Positions 32,309-41,524 of a stretch of DNA of 53,678 bases are shown here, in pieces. The stretch covers positions 1 to 53,678 of the forward strand of contig CAZJDV010000008.1 in NCBI GenBank assembly GCA_964544865.1, written 5' to 3'. The position numbers and the translations under genes were made by a program. The number at the start of each line of letters is the position of its first letter. The stretch's first letter is position 1. The stretch comes from CAZJDV01 sp964544865. Its GTDB lineage: Bacteria > Chloroflexota > Dehalococcoidia > Lucifugimonadales > CAJWER01. The notes under the pieces were generated by a model, which did not search any database, was not told where the DNA came from, and saw only the letters and a list, made by a program, of their open reading frames with translations.

Positions 32309-35300
32309 ATGGACATGACTCAGGAAATGTCGGCCATGGCCAGGGCAGTCCGGTTCGCCGGCGCGCTGAGGGGCCAGAACGCGCTGCTGATCGCGGCCCT
32401 AGCCGTCACCCTCGGCCTGGGGCTGGGACTACGCGTCTATGGCCTGGACTGGGACCGAGGGCACTCGTTCACCCCTCACCCTGACGAGCGCGCCATTCTC
32501 ATGAAGGTCGACGAGCTGTCGGCCCCATCCGTCGGCGAGCTTGGCTCGCTGCTCGACGCCGACCGCAGCCCCCTGAATCCTCGCTGGTTTCCCTACGGCA
32601 GCTTTCCGCTCTACCTGCTGAAGGGGGCGAATGGCATGTACTCGCTGTTCACCGGCGCAGAGCTGCGCGACCTGCGAATCCTCGGCCGGGCGATATCCGC
32701 CCTCGCCGACGTCGCGACGATGGTGGTCGCGTACCTGCTGGGCGCCCGAATGTTCGGGCGCCGGGAGGGGCTTTTGGCGTCGGCGCTGCTGGCTATGGCG
32801 GTGCTGCACATCCAGCTCAGCCACTTCTTCGCCGTCGACACCATCATGGCGATGTGTGCCGCCGCCGCGCTCTATTTCCTCTACGGCGTGGCCGCGGAGG
32901 GCAGGCTCCGGTACTCGGTGCTGGCCGGGGTCTTCATCGGGCTGGGTGTCGCGACGAAGGTCAGCCTGGCGCCGATCTTCGTCGCGTTCATCATGGCCCA
33001 CCTCATGTACGCCTCGGGCGCGATCGGGCGCCGCTCCGGGACCGGCAGGGACGCGACGCAGCGCCTGAGTGCGGCGGTCGTTGGGGCGTTCATTGGGGCG
33101 TGGACCTCGCTGCTCGTGTTAGCCGTGGTGCAGCCCTACGCCTTCCTCGACTTCTCCCGCTTCTACGCGGACACCATAGAGCAGTCGGAGATGGTGCGGC
33201 GCATCAGGGACTACCCGTATACACGCCAGTACGTCGACACGACCGCGTACCTGTACCAGGTCCGGCAGCTTGCTACCTGGGGGCTCGGGTGGCCCCTCGG
33301 CATCGCGGCCTGGGCCGGGCTGCTGTACGCCTCGCTAAGGGGCATGCGCGTGCTGCACGGCTTGGTCTACATCGCCGCGGGCTGGGGTCTCCCGGTGGCC
33401 ATGCTGTTGTTCTCCAACAGCGCCCCGGCCATTTTCGCGGCCTCCGGAATCGCGTTCGTGGCGCTGGTGGGCACGCTGCCTTTTCGCTCCCAGAGGTCTC
33501 GGGGAGCTGTCCTGCTCTTGTCCTGGGTCGTGCCGTATTTTCTGATCATAGGATCATTTCAGGTCAAGTTCATCCGGTATCTCATCCCGATCACGCCCTT
33601 CCTGCTGCTGTTCGCCTCCTCGATGCTGTTCGACCTTTGGGACCGGGTGAAAGAGAGAGCGCCCGGGCTCCGGGGATTGCTGGTCGCGGGTCTGGTCCTG
33701 CTGCTTGGAAGCATCGCGTTCTACGCCATGTCCTACATGGCGATCTATTCAGAGAACCATACGGCGGCCAGGACCTCACGCTGGATCAACGCCAATGCGC
33801 CCATGGGGTCGGTCATCCTCAAGGAGCACTGGGAGGAGGGCATCCCGGGCCTGGGGGGGTATGTGGTCAGGGACCTGCCCCTCTACGACGACGACGGCGA
33901 GCGCAAGCTCCAATTGCTCACGAACGAGCTTGAGGGCGCCGATTACATAATGTTCTACAGCAATCGACTATACGGCACCATACCGCGCCTCCCAGAGAGA
34001 TACCCAATCAGCTCCGAGTACTACCGGCTGCTGTTCTCGGGTGAGCTGGGGTACGAGCTCGTGAACGTCGAGACGTCCTACGCCCGCCTCGCCGGCGTGA
34101 GCTTCGTCGAGGACACATTCGGCAGATCCGGACTGCCGGAACCGGACCTGGTCAAGCTTGCGAGCCGGGGCGGGCTGGAGCTGAATCTCGGATTCGCAGA
34201 CGAGAGCTTTACCGTATACGACCACCCCCTCGGACTGGTCTTCCAGAACGTCGAGCGCTACGCCGCCGGGACTTTTCGGTTCGTGATCGAGCGCGCCCTC
34301 GCCGGCCGGCCGGCCTGGGCGAGCGATTCGGAGCGGAAGGTCGGGCTGCTTCTTTCACCGGAGGATCTGGAGGCCCAGCGGCGGGGCGGGACGTGGACGG
34401 AGATCGTCCGTCCCGATAGCTGGACTGCTAGATATCCGGTGCTCTCCTGGCTTCTCCTGGTGGAGGGCCTCGCCATTCTGGCGCTGCCAATGACCTTCGC
34501 GCTGTTCCGTCCGCTGGCGGACCGCGGCTACTTGTTCTCAAAAATCGTGGGCATCCTGGCCGTGGCGCTAGCCGCCTGGCTGCTGGCCAGCCTTCACTGG
34601 GTGACGTTCTCCCGCGGGGGAATCGCGATCGCCACGTTGCTCTTGATTGCCGTATCCGTTGCGGTGGCGAGGGCGCAGCACCGCTCGATCGCCGGCTTCG
34701 TCCGCCGGCGCTGGCGGACCATGCTGGTCGGGGAGGCCGTCTTCCTGGCCGCGTTCCTGGGATTCGTACTTGTCCGGATGGCGAACCCCGATCTGTGGCA
34801 TCCGTACCTGGGCGGCGAGAAGCCCATGAACATGGCATACCTAAACGCGGTCCTGAAGTCGAGCTACATGCCGCCATACGATCCGTGGTTCGGTGGGGGA
34901 TACCTTAATTACTACTACTGGGGCCAGTTCATCGTCGCCATGTTTGTCAAGTCGACCGGGATCGACCCAGCGGTGGCCTTCAACCTCGCCGTGCCGCTGT
35001 TTTTCTCGCTCACGGTGGCCGGCGCATTCAGCATCGTATACAACCTGGCGGAGGGCACCCGCAGCCGCATCGAGAGCCTTGCCGCCAGACCCAGGGTGAG
35101 GGGATTCGCCCGTTGGGCCGGATCGCCGGTGATGGCCGGCCTAGCGGGCGCCGCGTTCGTCACGTTGATCGGCAACCTCGATGGGGCTGTGCAAGTGGCC
35201 GCTGGTGTCTGGAGGTCCTGGATACGAGATCTGCCCTTCGGCGACTTCGACTTCTGGCGCAGCACCCGTGTGATGCCGCCGGACCCGCCGGGGCACGAGA

Positions 35301-36907
35301 TCACCGAGTTCCCATTCTTCACGTTCCTGTTCGGCGACCTGCACGCCCACCTGATGGCCATCCCGTTCACTCTGTTGGTGCTCGGCCTGGCGCTGGCGTT
35401 GGTGCTCGGCGCGGCGCTGGACCGGACGCCGCTGCCCCCCCGCGGCCTGCGCCGCGGCTGGGGACCGGCCGAGCTTGCGAGGCTCGCGGCGCTGGGTGTG
35501 GCGGTGGGCGCGCTGAGGCTGATCAATACCTGGGACTATCCGACCTACCTGATCGTGGCGGGGATGGCGGTCTTCCTGGCCGCGTATCTCAGGAACGGCG
35601 GCCTGAGTCTGGCGGTGCTGGTGGAGACGGGGCGTAACTCCATGCTCGTCTTCCTCATGGGCTACCTGGCCTTTCTGCCGTACAACCTGAGCTACGAGGC
35701 CTTCTTCACCCACCTGGAGGGAACTACGAACCAGACCGTCCTGTGGCAGTTCCTGCTCATCAACGGCCTGTTCGTGTTCATCATCGGCACGTTCTTCATT
35801 ATCGAGTCGAGGGGTTGGCTGCTGCCGCTTTGGCGTAGCCTCCAGGCTAGGATAGAGAGAGGAATTATCGCCGCGCCCGATGGCGACGGCTCGGCGGCGG
35901 CCGGAAATGGGGGCCGGGTCGCCCCCCTGCGCGCGCTGGCGCTCGCGGTGGTGGCAGCCCTGGGCGGGTACGTGGCGGCCACCGTCGTATCGGCCCTGGC
36001 GGGTAGCACGATACCTGTCATCGCCGTGCTGCTCGGGCTGGTGCTGTTCGGCGCGCTGAGCCGGATGCGCTCGTTCGCCCCGGACGCGCCCTACGTGGCC
36101 TTCGCCGCCGCAATCGCGGGCGTGTCGCTAATGCTGGTCATCGGCCTGGACATCTTTCGCGTCGAGGGTGACATCGACCGGATGAACAGCGTGTTCAAGT
36201 TCTACCTGCAGGTCTGGGTCATGCTCGGGATCGCGTCGGCCTACCTGCTGTGGCGCCTCGCATATACCCGCAGACGGAGGGCCAGGGAACCCGGCCGGTG
36301 GAGGAAAACGTGGGCAGTTGCGCTAGTGGCGCTGATTGCCGCCGCATCGATCTACCCGCTGCTCGGAACCCGTGACCGACTCGGGGAGAGGTTCGGCGTC
36401 CTGCCGATGACCTTGGACGGCACGGCGTACATGCGCGAGACGGTCTACCGGGACCGCAGGGGCGACATAGACCTGGCCGCGGACTACGAAGGGATCACCT
36501 GGTTGCAGCAAAACGTAGCGGGCTCCCCTCTCATCTTGGAGGGGCTCACGCCGAACTACCGCTGGGGTGGGAGGATATCGGTTTACACGGGACTGCCCAC
36601 AATCGTCGGCTGGCAGTGGCACCAGGAGCAGCAGCGCCGAGGATACCGCTGGGCGGTCAGCGACCGGGCCAGGGACGTCGACCAGATATATCGCACCACC
36701 AGCCCCTCGGAGGCGCTCTCGCTCATGCGCATGTACAGGGTCGAATACGTGTACGTCGGCCAGCTCGAGCGCCTCTACTATCCCGAAGATGGCCTGAGAA
36801 AGTTCGACGAGGGGCTGGACCTGGAAAAGGTCTACCGCAACGAGCAGGTGAAGATATATCGTGTCAAGGATCAGCAGGGGCAGTCGCCGATAGCCGTGGC
36901 CCAGTAG
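32309..36907 (+). CDS. Giant membrane protein: GT-C glycosyltransferase-like domain fused to a YYYxG (DUF2298) domain
   Basis: 1532 residues with many membrane spans. The N-terminal third resembles PMT/ArnT-like GT-C glycosyltransferases: an early-loop acidic motif SFTPHPDERA, then SHFFAVDTIMAM and repeated hydrophobic spans. After a soluble stretch (about 490-710) and more spans, the second half has NYYYWGQFIVAMF at about residues 866-878, FPFFTFLFGDLHAHLMAIP near 1005 and DRMNSVFKFYLQVWV near 1290. These are hallmarks of the Chlor_Arch_YYY (TIGR03662/DUF2298) family, restricted largely to Chloroflexota and archaea and of unknown function. It probably transfers a lipid-linked sugar at the cell envelope; that role is inferred only from the first domain. 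Confidence 0.85.
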   Translation: MDMTQEMSAMARAVRFAGALRGQNALLIAALAVTLGLGLGLRVYGLDWDRGHSFTPHPDERAILMKVDELSAPSVGELGSLLDADRSPLNPRWFPYGSFPLYLLKGANGMYSLFTGAELRDLRILGRAISALADVATMVVAYLLGARMFGRREGLLASALLAMAVLHIQLSHFFAVDTIMAMCAAAALYFLYGVAAEGRLRYSVLAGVFIGLGVATKVSLAPIFVAFIMAHLMYASGAIGRRSGTGRDATQRLSAAVVGAFIGAWTSLLVLAVVQPYAFLDFSRFYADTIEQSEMVRRIRDYPYTRQYVDTTAYLYQVRQLATWGLGWPLGIAAWAGLLYASLRGMRVLHGLVYIAAGWGLPVAMLLFSNSAPAIFAASGIAFVALVGTLPFRSQRSRGAVLLLSWVVPYFLIIGSFQVKFIRYLIPITPFLLLFASSMLFDLWDRVKERAPGLRGLLVAGLVLLLGSIAFYAMSYMAIYSENHTAARTSRWINANAPMGSVILKEHWEEGIPGLGGYVVRDLPLYDDDGERKLQLLTNELEGADYIMFYSNRLYGTIPRLPERYPISSEYYRLLFSGELGYELVNVETSYARLAGVSFVEDTFGRSGLPEPDLVKLASRGGLELNLGFADESFTVYDHPLGLVFQNVERYAAGTFRFVIERALAGRPAWASDSERKVGLLLSPEDLEAQRRGGTWTEIVRPDSWTARYPVLSWLLLVEGLAILALPMTFALFRPLADRGYLFSKIVGILAVALAAWLLASLHWVTFSRGGIAIATLLLIAVSVAVARAQHRSIAGFVRRRWRTMLVGEAVFLAAFLGFVLVRMANPDLWHPYLGGEKPMNMAYLNAVLKSSYMPPYDPWFGGGYLNYYYWGQFIVAMFVKSTGIDPAVAFNLAVPLFFSLTVAGAFSIVYNLAEGTRSRIESLAARPRVRGFARWAGSPVMAGLAGAAFVTLIGNLDGAVQVAAGVWRSWIRDLPFGDFDFWRSTRVMPPDPPGHEITEFPFFTFLFGDLHAHLMAIPFTLLVLGLALALVLGAALDRTPLPPRGLRRGWGPAELARLAALGVAVGALRLINTWDYPTYLIVAGMAVFLAAYLRNGGLSLAVLVETGRNSMLVFLMGYLAFLPYNLSYEAFFTHLEGTTNQTVLWQFLLINGLFVFIIGTFFIIESRGWLLPLWRSLQARIERGIIAAPDGDGSAAAGNGGRVAPLRALALAVVAALGGYVAATVVSALAGSTIPVIAVLLGLVLFGALSRMRSFAPDAPYVAFAAAIAGVSLMLVIGLDIFRVEGDIDRMNSVFKFYLQVWVMLGIASAYLLWRLAYTRRRRAREPGRWRKTWAVALVALIAAASIYPLLGTRDRLGERFGVLPMTLDGTAYMRETVYRDRRGDIDLAADYEGITWLQQNVAGSPLILEGLTPNYRWGGRISVYTGLPTIVGWQWHQEQQRRGYRWAVSDRARDVDQIYRTTSPSEALSLMRMYRVEYVYVGQLERLYYPEDGLRKFDEGLDLEKVYRNEQVKIYRVKDQQGQSPIAVAQ

Positions 36908-36917
36908 GCGCGGCATG

Positions 36918-36947
36918 TTGAATTGCGAGGCCTAAGGTGAATATAAT
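36918..36947 (+). promoter_or_regulatory. Promoter upstream of the broken Mo-enzyme gene
   Basis: TTGAAT (36918-36923), an 18-base spacer and TATAAT (36942-36947) form a good promoter, 34 bases before the ATG at 36982. It is preserved although the gene downstream is disrupted. Confidence 0.55.
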
Positions 36948-36981
36948 GGCCGTAGCCATATCCCATTCAGAGGAGAGTAGC

Positions 36982-38089
36982 ATGAGCCAGTGCAGGTGTA
37001 CGGCGGCTGAGGCCGCGGGAATCACGAAAGACCCGTGGCACACTCAGCCGCATCCCCAGCCAGCGACCCTCGTGACCGTCGATACAGAACCCTATTGTTG
37101 GTGAGACCCCCTTTGAGGCCATTCAGAGCTGGATCACCCCTAGCAGCCTCTACTACGCCCGCAACCACTTTCCCATACCTTCTATCGACTCGTCCCGGTG
37201 GACCCTCGCGGTCGACGGACGGGTGGCGCACCCCATGGAGAAGGGCCTCTCCGAGCTCCTTGACCTGTCGCGCACTCCATGGTCGCCACCATGGAGTGCG
37301 CTGGAAACAACCGCGCCGACCTGGACCCGCCTGTGGGCGGCAACCAGTTCGGGGGCGGCGCCGTGAGCACGGCCATCTGGTCCGGCGTATCGTTGAGCGA
37401 TGTCCTTGAGCGCGCTGGCGTGGGCGCCGACGCCGTAGAGGTGCTCTTCGAGGGCGCGGACTCCGGCGAGCCCGTGCCCGGCCGGCCACTACCTCTTATC
37501 TGCGAAGCCTCCCCATGGACACGGCCCTCGACCCTGATACTATCCTGGCCCACGAGATGAACGGCGAGCGTCTGCCCGAGGATCACGGCCATCCGATAAG
37601 GCTGGTTGTCCCCCGGTGGTTCGGCATGGCCTCGGCCAAGTGGCTTCGCCGGATCACGGTGCTCGACCGGCCCTTCGAGGGTTACTTCCAGACGGAGAAG
37701 TACGTCTTGAAGTCCGACGGCCTGCCTCCGATGCCGCTGACCGCATGTTCATCAAGTCCCTAATCAGCAGCCCGCGCCACGGCGAGATGTTCACCTTGGG
37801 GGAGCACACGGTCATGGGGCTGGCATGGTCGAGGACCGGCGCGGTGAGCCGCGTGGAGCTCAGCGACGACTTCGGCGAGACCTGGCGTCTGGCTGAGCTC
37901 GGCGGACTCAATCACCGCCACGTGTGGCGGCAATGGGCTGCGCCGTGGACGCCGGCCGCCGCTGGATATCATACCCTGATGGCGCGGGCCGCCGACGATG
38001 TCGGCAACGTCCAGCCGATGGTGGCGGCCTGGAACTCGCTGGGCTATGCCATTAACGGTGTGCGGTCGGTCTGCGTGAACGTGCGCTAA
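36982..38089 (+). pseudogene. Sulfite-oxidase-like molybdopterin oxidoreductase, multiply frameshifted
   Basis: ATG 36982 follows GAGGAG and starts MSQCRCTAAEAAG. The rest of a sulfite-oxidase-family protein is spread over several frames: GETPFEAIQSWITPSSLYYA, then VVATMECAGNNR with the Mo-coordinating Cys, then PMDTALDPDTILAHEMNGER and GHPIRLVVPRWFGM, then MFIKSLISSPRHGE and the Mo-co dimerisation domain ending VRSVCVNVR. Frame changes fall near 37095, 37278, 37505 and 37748. No frame covers the whole protein, so it cannot be made as one chain if the sequence is right. Single-base shifts could be sequencing errors, but four in one gene make decay more likely. Confidence 0.8.
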
Positions 38090-38207
38090 CCTCTCCCGGC
38101 TGATGGCCTCGGCGAATCGCTCGTGCATGACCGGCCTCCGGCGCGCGGCTGGCTGTACTCACGCTTTGGAGATAGCAGGCCGAGGCAGCGCCCGGCGCCA
38201 CGCCGCA

Positions 38208-38236
38208 TTGACATGCCCAACCCGCGGGCTTAGAAT
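38208..38236 (+). promoter_or_regulatory. Strong sigma-70-type promoter of the RAM-domain gene
   Basis: TTGACA (38208-38213), exactly 17 bases, then TAGAAT (38231-38236), one mismatch from consensus. The expected transcript has a leader of about 85 bases to ATG 38329, containing two small hairpins (GCCC/GGGC and GCCG/CGGC). It is the best promoter match in the window. Confidence 0.7.
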
Positions 38237-38328
38237 TTGGAGCAACCACCATGGGGAAAACGCCCGCTGTGGGCGCCGGTGAAAGAGCGTCGGCGGGCAA
38301 TCAGTCTCATATGCACCGGAGGTAGTCG

Positions 38329-38568
38329 ATGCCAACCAAGGCCTACATATTAATCGAGACGGCGGTGGGCAAGTCTCGCAACGTGGCAGGCGAGCTTCGC
38401 AACCTGGCCGGCGTGGAGACAGTGGATCCTGTCACTGGACCCTACGACATCATCGCCGTCGTCGCCGCCCCCGACCTCAACGCGGTGGGAGACCTGGTGA
38501 CCAGCGAGATCCACACCATTAGCGGCATAGTGCGAACGGTGACCTGTTTGTCCGTCGGCGGCGGCTAG
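38329..38568 (+). CDS. Stand-alone Lrp/AsnC-type ligand-binding (RAM) domain protein
   Basis: A 79-residue protein consisting only of the Lrp/AsnC effector domain: KAYILIETAVGKSRNVAGEL, then GVETVDPVTGPYDIIAVV and a C-terminal strand IVRTVTCLSVGGG. The helix-turn-helix is absent, so it cannot bind DNA by itself. Such stand-alone RAM proteins form decamers or dodecamers that bind amino acids and may modulate full-length Lrp proteins. GGAGGT precedes the ATG. Confidence 0.88.
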   Translation: MPTKAYILIETAVGKSRNVAGELRNLAGVETVDPVTGPYDIIAVVAAPDLNAVGDLVTSEIHTISGIVRTVTCLSVGGG

Positions 38569-38724
38569 GATTCTGTTACGGACTCCTTGAAGGGACGGGC
38601 CACACTCCCTCTCTAACTCCCACCCTGATGGGGGGCGAAACGGCTGGCCGCCGCCGCCCGGCTCACGGAACCCGGCGGGCGTCCCCTTGCGGCCCCCCGC
38701 GACTAATCCACACACACCATCCCC

Positions 38725-40059
38725 ATGTCAGCAGGGCCCGGCCGCCGCCTGGCCGCGCGCCCCGCGGAAGGCAACCCTCGATTGAAGCTCGAAACCGCCT
38801 TTTCCATCGATACGTCGAGCATCAAGTATGGCGCCGGCGTTACCCGTGAGGCAGGATATGAGATGCGGCGCATGGGCGCGCGGCGGGTCATGGTCGTCAC
38901 CGACCCACGGCTGTCCGCCTCCGACCCGGTGTCCACGGTCCTCGCCTCGCTCAAGAGGGAAGGAGTCGAGGCCGTGCTTTATGACGAGGTGCGCGTCGAG
39001 CCGACAGACGTTTCCTTCAAGGAAGCGATAGTCTTCGCCGAGCAGGGCGCTTTCGACGGCTACGTGGCCGTCGGCGGCGGGTCCGCCATCGACACCGCGA
39101 AGGCGGCGAATCTCTACGCCACCTATCCCGCGGATTTCCTCATCTACGTCAATGCGCCCATCGGGGAGGGCCGCCCCGTGCCGGGACCCCTCAGGCCCCT
39201 GATCGCCGTGCCGACCACGTCGGGGACGGGCAGCGAGACCACCGGCGTCGCCATCTTCGACCTTCTTGAGATGAAGGCCAAGACCGGCATCGCCCATCGC
39301 GCACTCCGGCCCGCTATGGGCCTGGTGGACCCGGAGAACACCCGCACCCTGCCGAAGATGGTGGCCGCCTGCAGCGGCCTGGATGTCCTCTGCCATGGAC
39401 TGGAGTCGTTTACCGCCCTCCCCTATCACGAGAGAGAGGCACCAGATGGTCCCGGACTGCGGCCCTCTTACCAGGGGTCCAATCCCATCAGCGACGTGTG
39501 GTCGACGCGCGCCATCGAGATGTCCTCTCAGAGCATCGTTCGCGCCGTCCACGACCCTGAGGACCACGCGGCGCGAGGCCAGATGCTGCTGGCGGCCACA
39601 TTTGCAGGTGTGGGGTTCGGCAACGCAGGGTGCCATCTCCCCCACGGGATGTCCTACCCGGTATCGGGGATGGTGCGCCAATATGTCGCCGAGGACTATC
39701 CGAAGGATGCGCCGATCGTGCCCCACGGGATGGCGGTCGCCCTCAACGCCCCCGCCGTCTTCCGGTTCACAGCTCCTGCCAACCCTGCCCGCCACCTGCA
39801 CGCGGCAAGGCTTATGGGCGCGGACGTGTCGGGAGCTGGGCCCGAGGACGCGGGCGACCTCCTGGCCGAGTCCGTCGTCGCTTTGCTCCGCGAGATCGAC
39901 ATGCCCAATGGCCTTGGCGCCGTCGGCTACGGTCCTGGCGACGCGGACGTGCTGGCCTCGGGCACGCTCCCCCAGCACCGAGTCACCAAGCTGTCGCCCC
40001 GCCCCGCCACAAAGGAAGCCCTGCGCTGCCTATTCCTCGACTCCATGACTCTGTGGTGA
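38725..40059 (+). CDS. Iron-containing alcohol dehydrogenase, hydroxyacid-oxoacid transhydrogenase-like
   Basis: A protein of up to 444 residues. The NAD loop is VAVGGGSAIDTAKAANL, followed by VPTTSGTGSETTGVAIFD; iron ligands are suggested by Asp and His in SGLDVLCHGLESFT and His in CHLPHGMSYPV and PIVPHGMAVAL. The insertion after the second motif and the ADHFE1-like ending (RCLFLDSMTLW) point to the hydroxyacid-oxoacid transhydrogenase group, which transfers hydride between hydroxybutyrate and oxoglutarate. ATG 38725 has no good ribosome site; TTG 38782, which starts the conserved part, is an alternative. Confidence 0.82.
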   Translation: MSAGPGRRLAARPAEGNPRLKLETAFSIDTSSIKYGAGVTREAGYEMRRMGARRVMVVTDPRLSASDPVSTVLASLKREGVEAVLYDEVRVEPTDVSFKEAIVFAEQGAFDGYVAVGGGSAIDTAKAANLYATYPADFLIYVNAPIGEGRPVPGPLRPLIAVPTTSGTGSETTGVAIFDLLEMKAKTGIAHRALRPAMGLVDPENTRTLPKMVAACSGLDVLCHGLESFTALPYHEREAPDGPGLRPSYQGSNPISDVWSTRAIEMSSQSIVRAVHDPEDHAARGQMLLAATFAGVGFGNAGCHLPHGMSYPVSGMVRQYVAEDYPKDAPIVPHGMAVALNAPAVFRFTAPANPARHLHAARLMGADVSGAGPEDAGDLLAESVVALLREIDMPNGLGAVGYGPGDADVLASGTLPQHRVTKLSPRPATKEALRCLFLDSMTLW

Positions 40060-40334
40060 TGGTGGGGTCATCATTCCCGCCTCTCGACAACCCGGCCCAG
40101 TAGCCCTATCATGGGCCCGCAAGCATAGACGGGTTCATGATTTGCTACGCAGATCTGGTTGCTCATCGATGTATGGCTGGGCCAGCATGGTGAGGAAATG
40201 GTGAGTATGTTTGGGGTATTCTCCACATATCGTCTCATTGGGTCGGTGCGGACCTGCCAGCGGAGGGTAGACTGTCTTGCGGGTACATCTCTCGAGACCC
40301 ATCTCCACTAATATTCCCCACGGAGGGCTGAGCA

Positions 40335-41480
40335 GTGAAGATCACCGACGTCAAGCCGCTTATCACCCGCGGCGAGAAGAGGAACCTTTTCATCGTCAAG
40401 GTCGAGACCGACGAGGGTTACCACGGCTGGGGGGAGTCGGGAGTGATCGGGCGGGAGTTGGCCGTGAAGGGCGCCGTCGAGCACTACCGCGAGTTCCTCG
40501 TCGGCAAGGACCCGAGGCGGATCGGCGCACTGTGGCAGGAGATGTATCGAAGCCAGTACTTCGAGGGCGGCCGCGTCCTGACCGGGGCCATATCCGCCAT
40601 CGACGTCGCGCTCCACGACCTGGTGGCCAAGAGCCTTGGCGTGCCCGTCTATCAGCTACTCGGGGGCGCTCATCGAGACTTCGTACCCTGCTTTACCACA
40701 TCACACGCGCCTATGGGGCCGGAGATCGTTGAGGATGTCCGGCGGCTCGTGGGCGAGGGATGGCCGGCCATCCGGGTTACCTTCGGCGAGCCGGACACGG
40801 GCGACGACGAGAACCTGTTCGAGCCCAGGGAGTCGATCGCACTGACCGCCGAGTGGATGATCAAGATCAGGGAGGAGATAGGGCCGGGACCGGTGTTGGG
40901 ACTGGAGTACCACCACCGGCTGAGCGTGGCCGAGGCGGCTTCTTTCTGCCAGCGCATGCCCTCCGGCACCCTGGATTTCCTCGAGGAGCCGATCCGCGAC
41001 GAGACGCCCGCCGCGTACCAGGCCTTGCGGCGGATGACCGACGTGCCATTCGCCATCGGCGAGGAGTTCGCCAGCAAGTGGCAGTTCCTTCCCTACGTCG
41101 AGCAGGGTCTCACCAGCTTCGCACGGCTGGATATATGCAACGTGGGCGGGTTCACCGAGGCGATGAAGGTGGCGGGTTGGTGCGAGGCCCACTACATCGA
41201 CATGATGCCTCACAATCCTCTGGGTCCGATCAGCACCGCTGCGAACCTTCACTTCGCGGCGGCGGCGCCCAACTACGCCTGGCTGGAGGAGCGGACGAAG
41301 GACTACGTGTTCGGCCCGGAGATGTTCCCGGAGCAGCCTCAGATCGAGGGCGTCCGTTTCCCGGTGCCCACGGCACCGGGCCTGGGGGTCGAGTTCAACG
41401 AAGACATGGTCGGCGCGACATTCGAGTTCTGGGAGGCGGAGCACCTGCACCGCCGCGACGGCTCGTACACCAACTACTAG
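40335..41480 (+). CDS. Mandelate racemase/muconate lactonizing (enolase superfamily) dehydratase
   Basis: A 381-residue member of the enolase superfamily resembling galactonate/gluconate-type dehydratases. Metal-binding acidic residues lie in VLGLEYHHRLS (Glu where Asp is common), TLDFLEEPIRD and FAIGEEFAS, and the catalytic His is in DMMPHNPLGPIS. It would abstract the proton alpha to a sugar-acid carboxylate and lose water. GTG 40335 follows GGAGGG. The Glu/Asp difference and unusual HH after it make substrate prediction unsafe. It is convergent with the UspA-like pseudogene. Confidence 0.87.
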   Translation: MKITDVKPLITRGEKRNLFIVKVETDEGYHGWGESGVIGRELAVKGAVEHYREFLVGKDPRRIGALWQEMYRSQYFEGGRVLTGAISAIDVALHDLVAKSLGVPVYQLLGGAHRDFVPCFTTSHAPMGPEIVEDVRRLVGEGWPAIRVTFGEPDTGDDENLFEPRESIALTAEWMIKIREEIGPGPVLGLEYHHRLSVAEAASFCQRMPSGTLDFLEEPIRDETPAAYQALRRMTDVPFAIGEEFASKWQFLPYVEQGLTSFARLDICNVGGFTEAMKVAGWCEAHYIDMMPHNPLGPISTAANLHFAAAAPNYAWLEERTKDYVFGPEMFPEQPQIEGVRFPVPTAPGLGVEFNEDMVGATFEFWEAEHLHRRDGSYTNY

Positions 41481-41524
41481 GTAATCATCTCAATCAGGCG
41501 TGGCTGAGTCCGGCCCTGACGGGC

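Noticed and set aside
32041..32484. Open frame between the AAA+ gene and the giant membrane protein
   Set aside because: No good ribosome site, no family resemblance, and its 3' part overlaps the real gene.
38728..39978. Long antisense open frame opposite the Fe-ADH gene
   Set aside because: Composition is Arg/His/Gly-rich with no motif; it mirrors GC-rich codons of the real gene.
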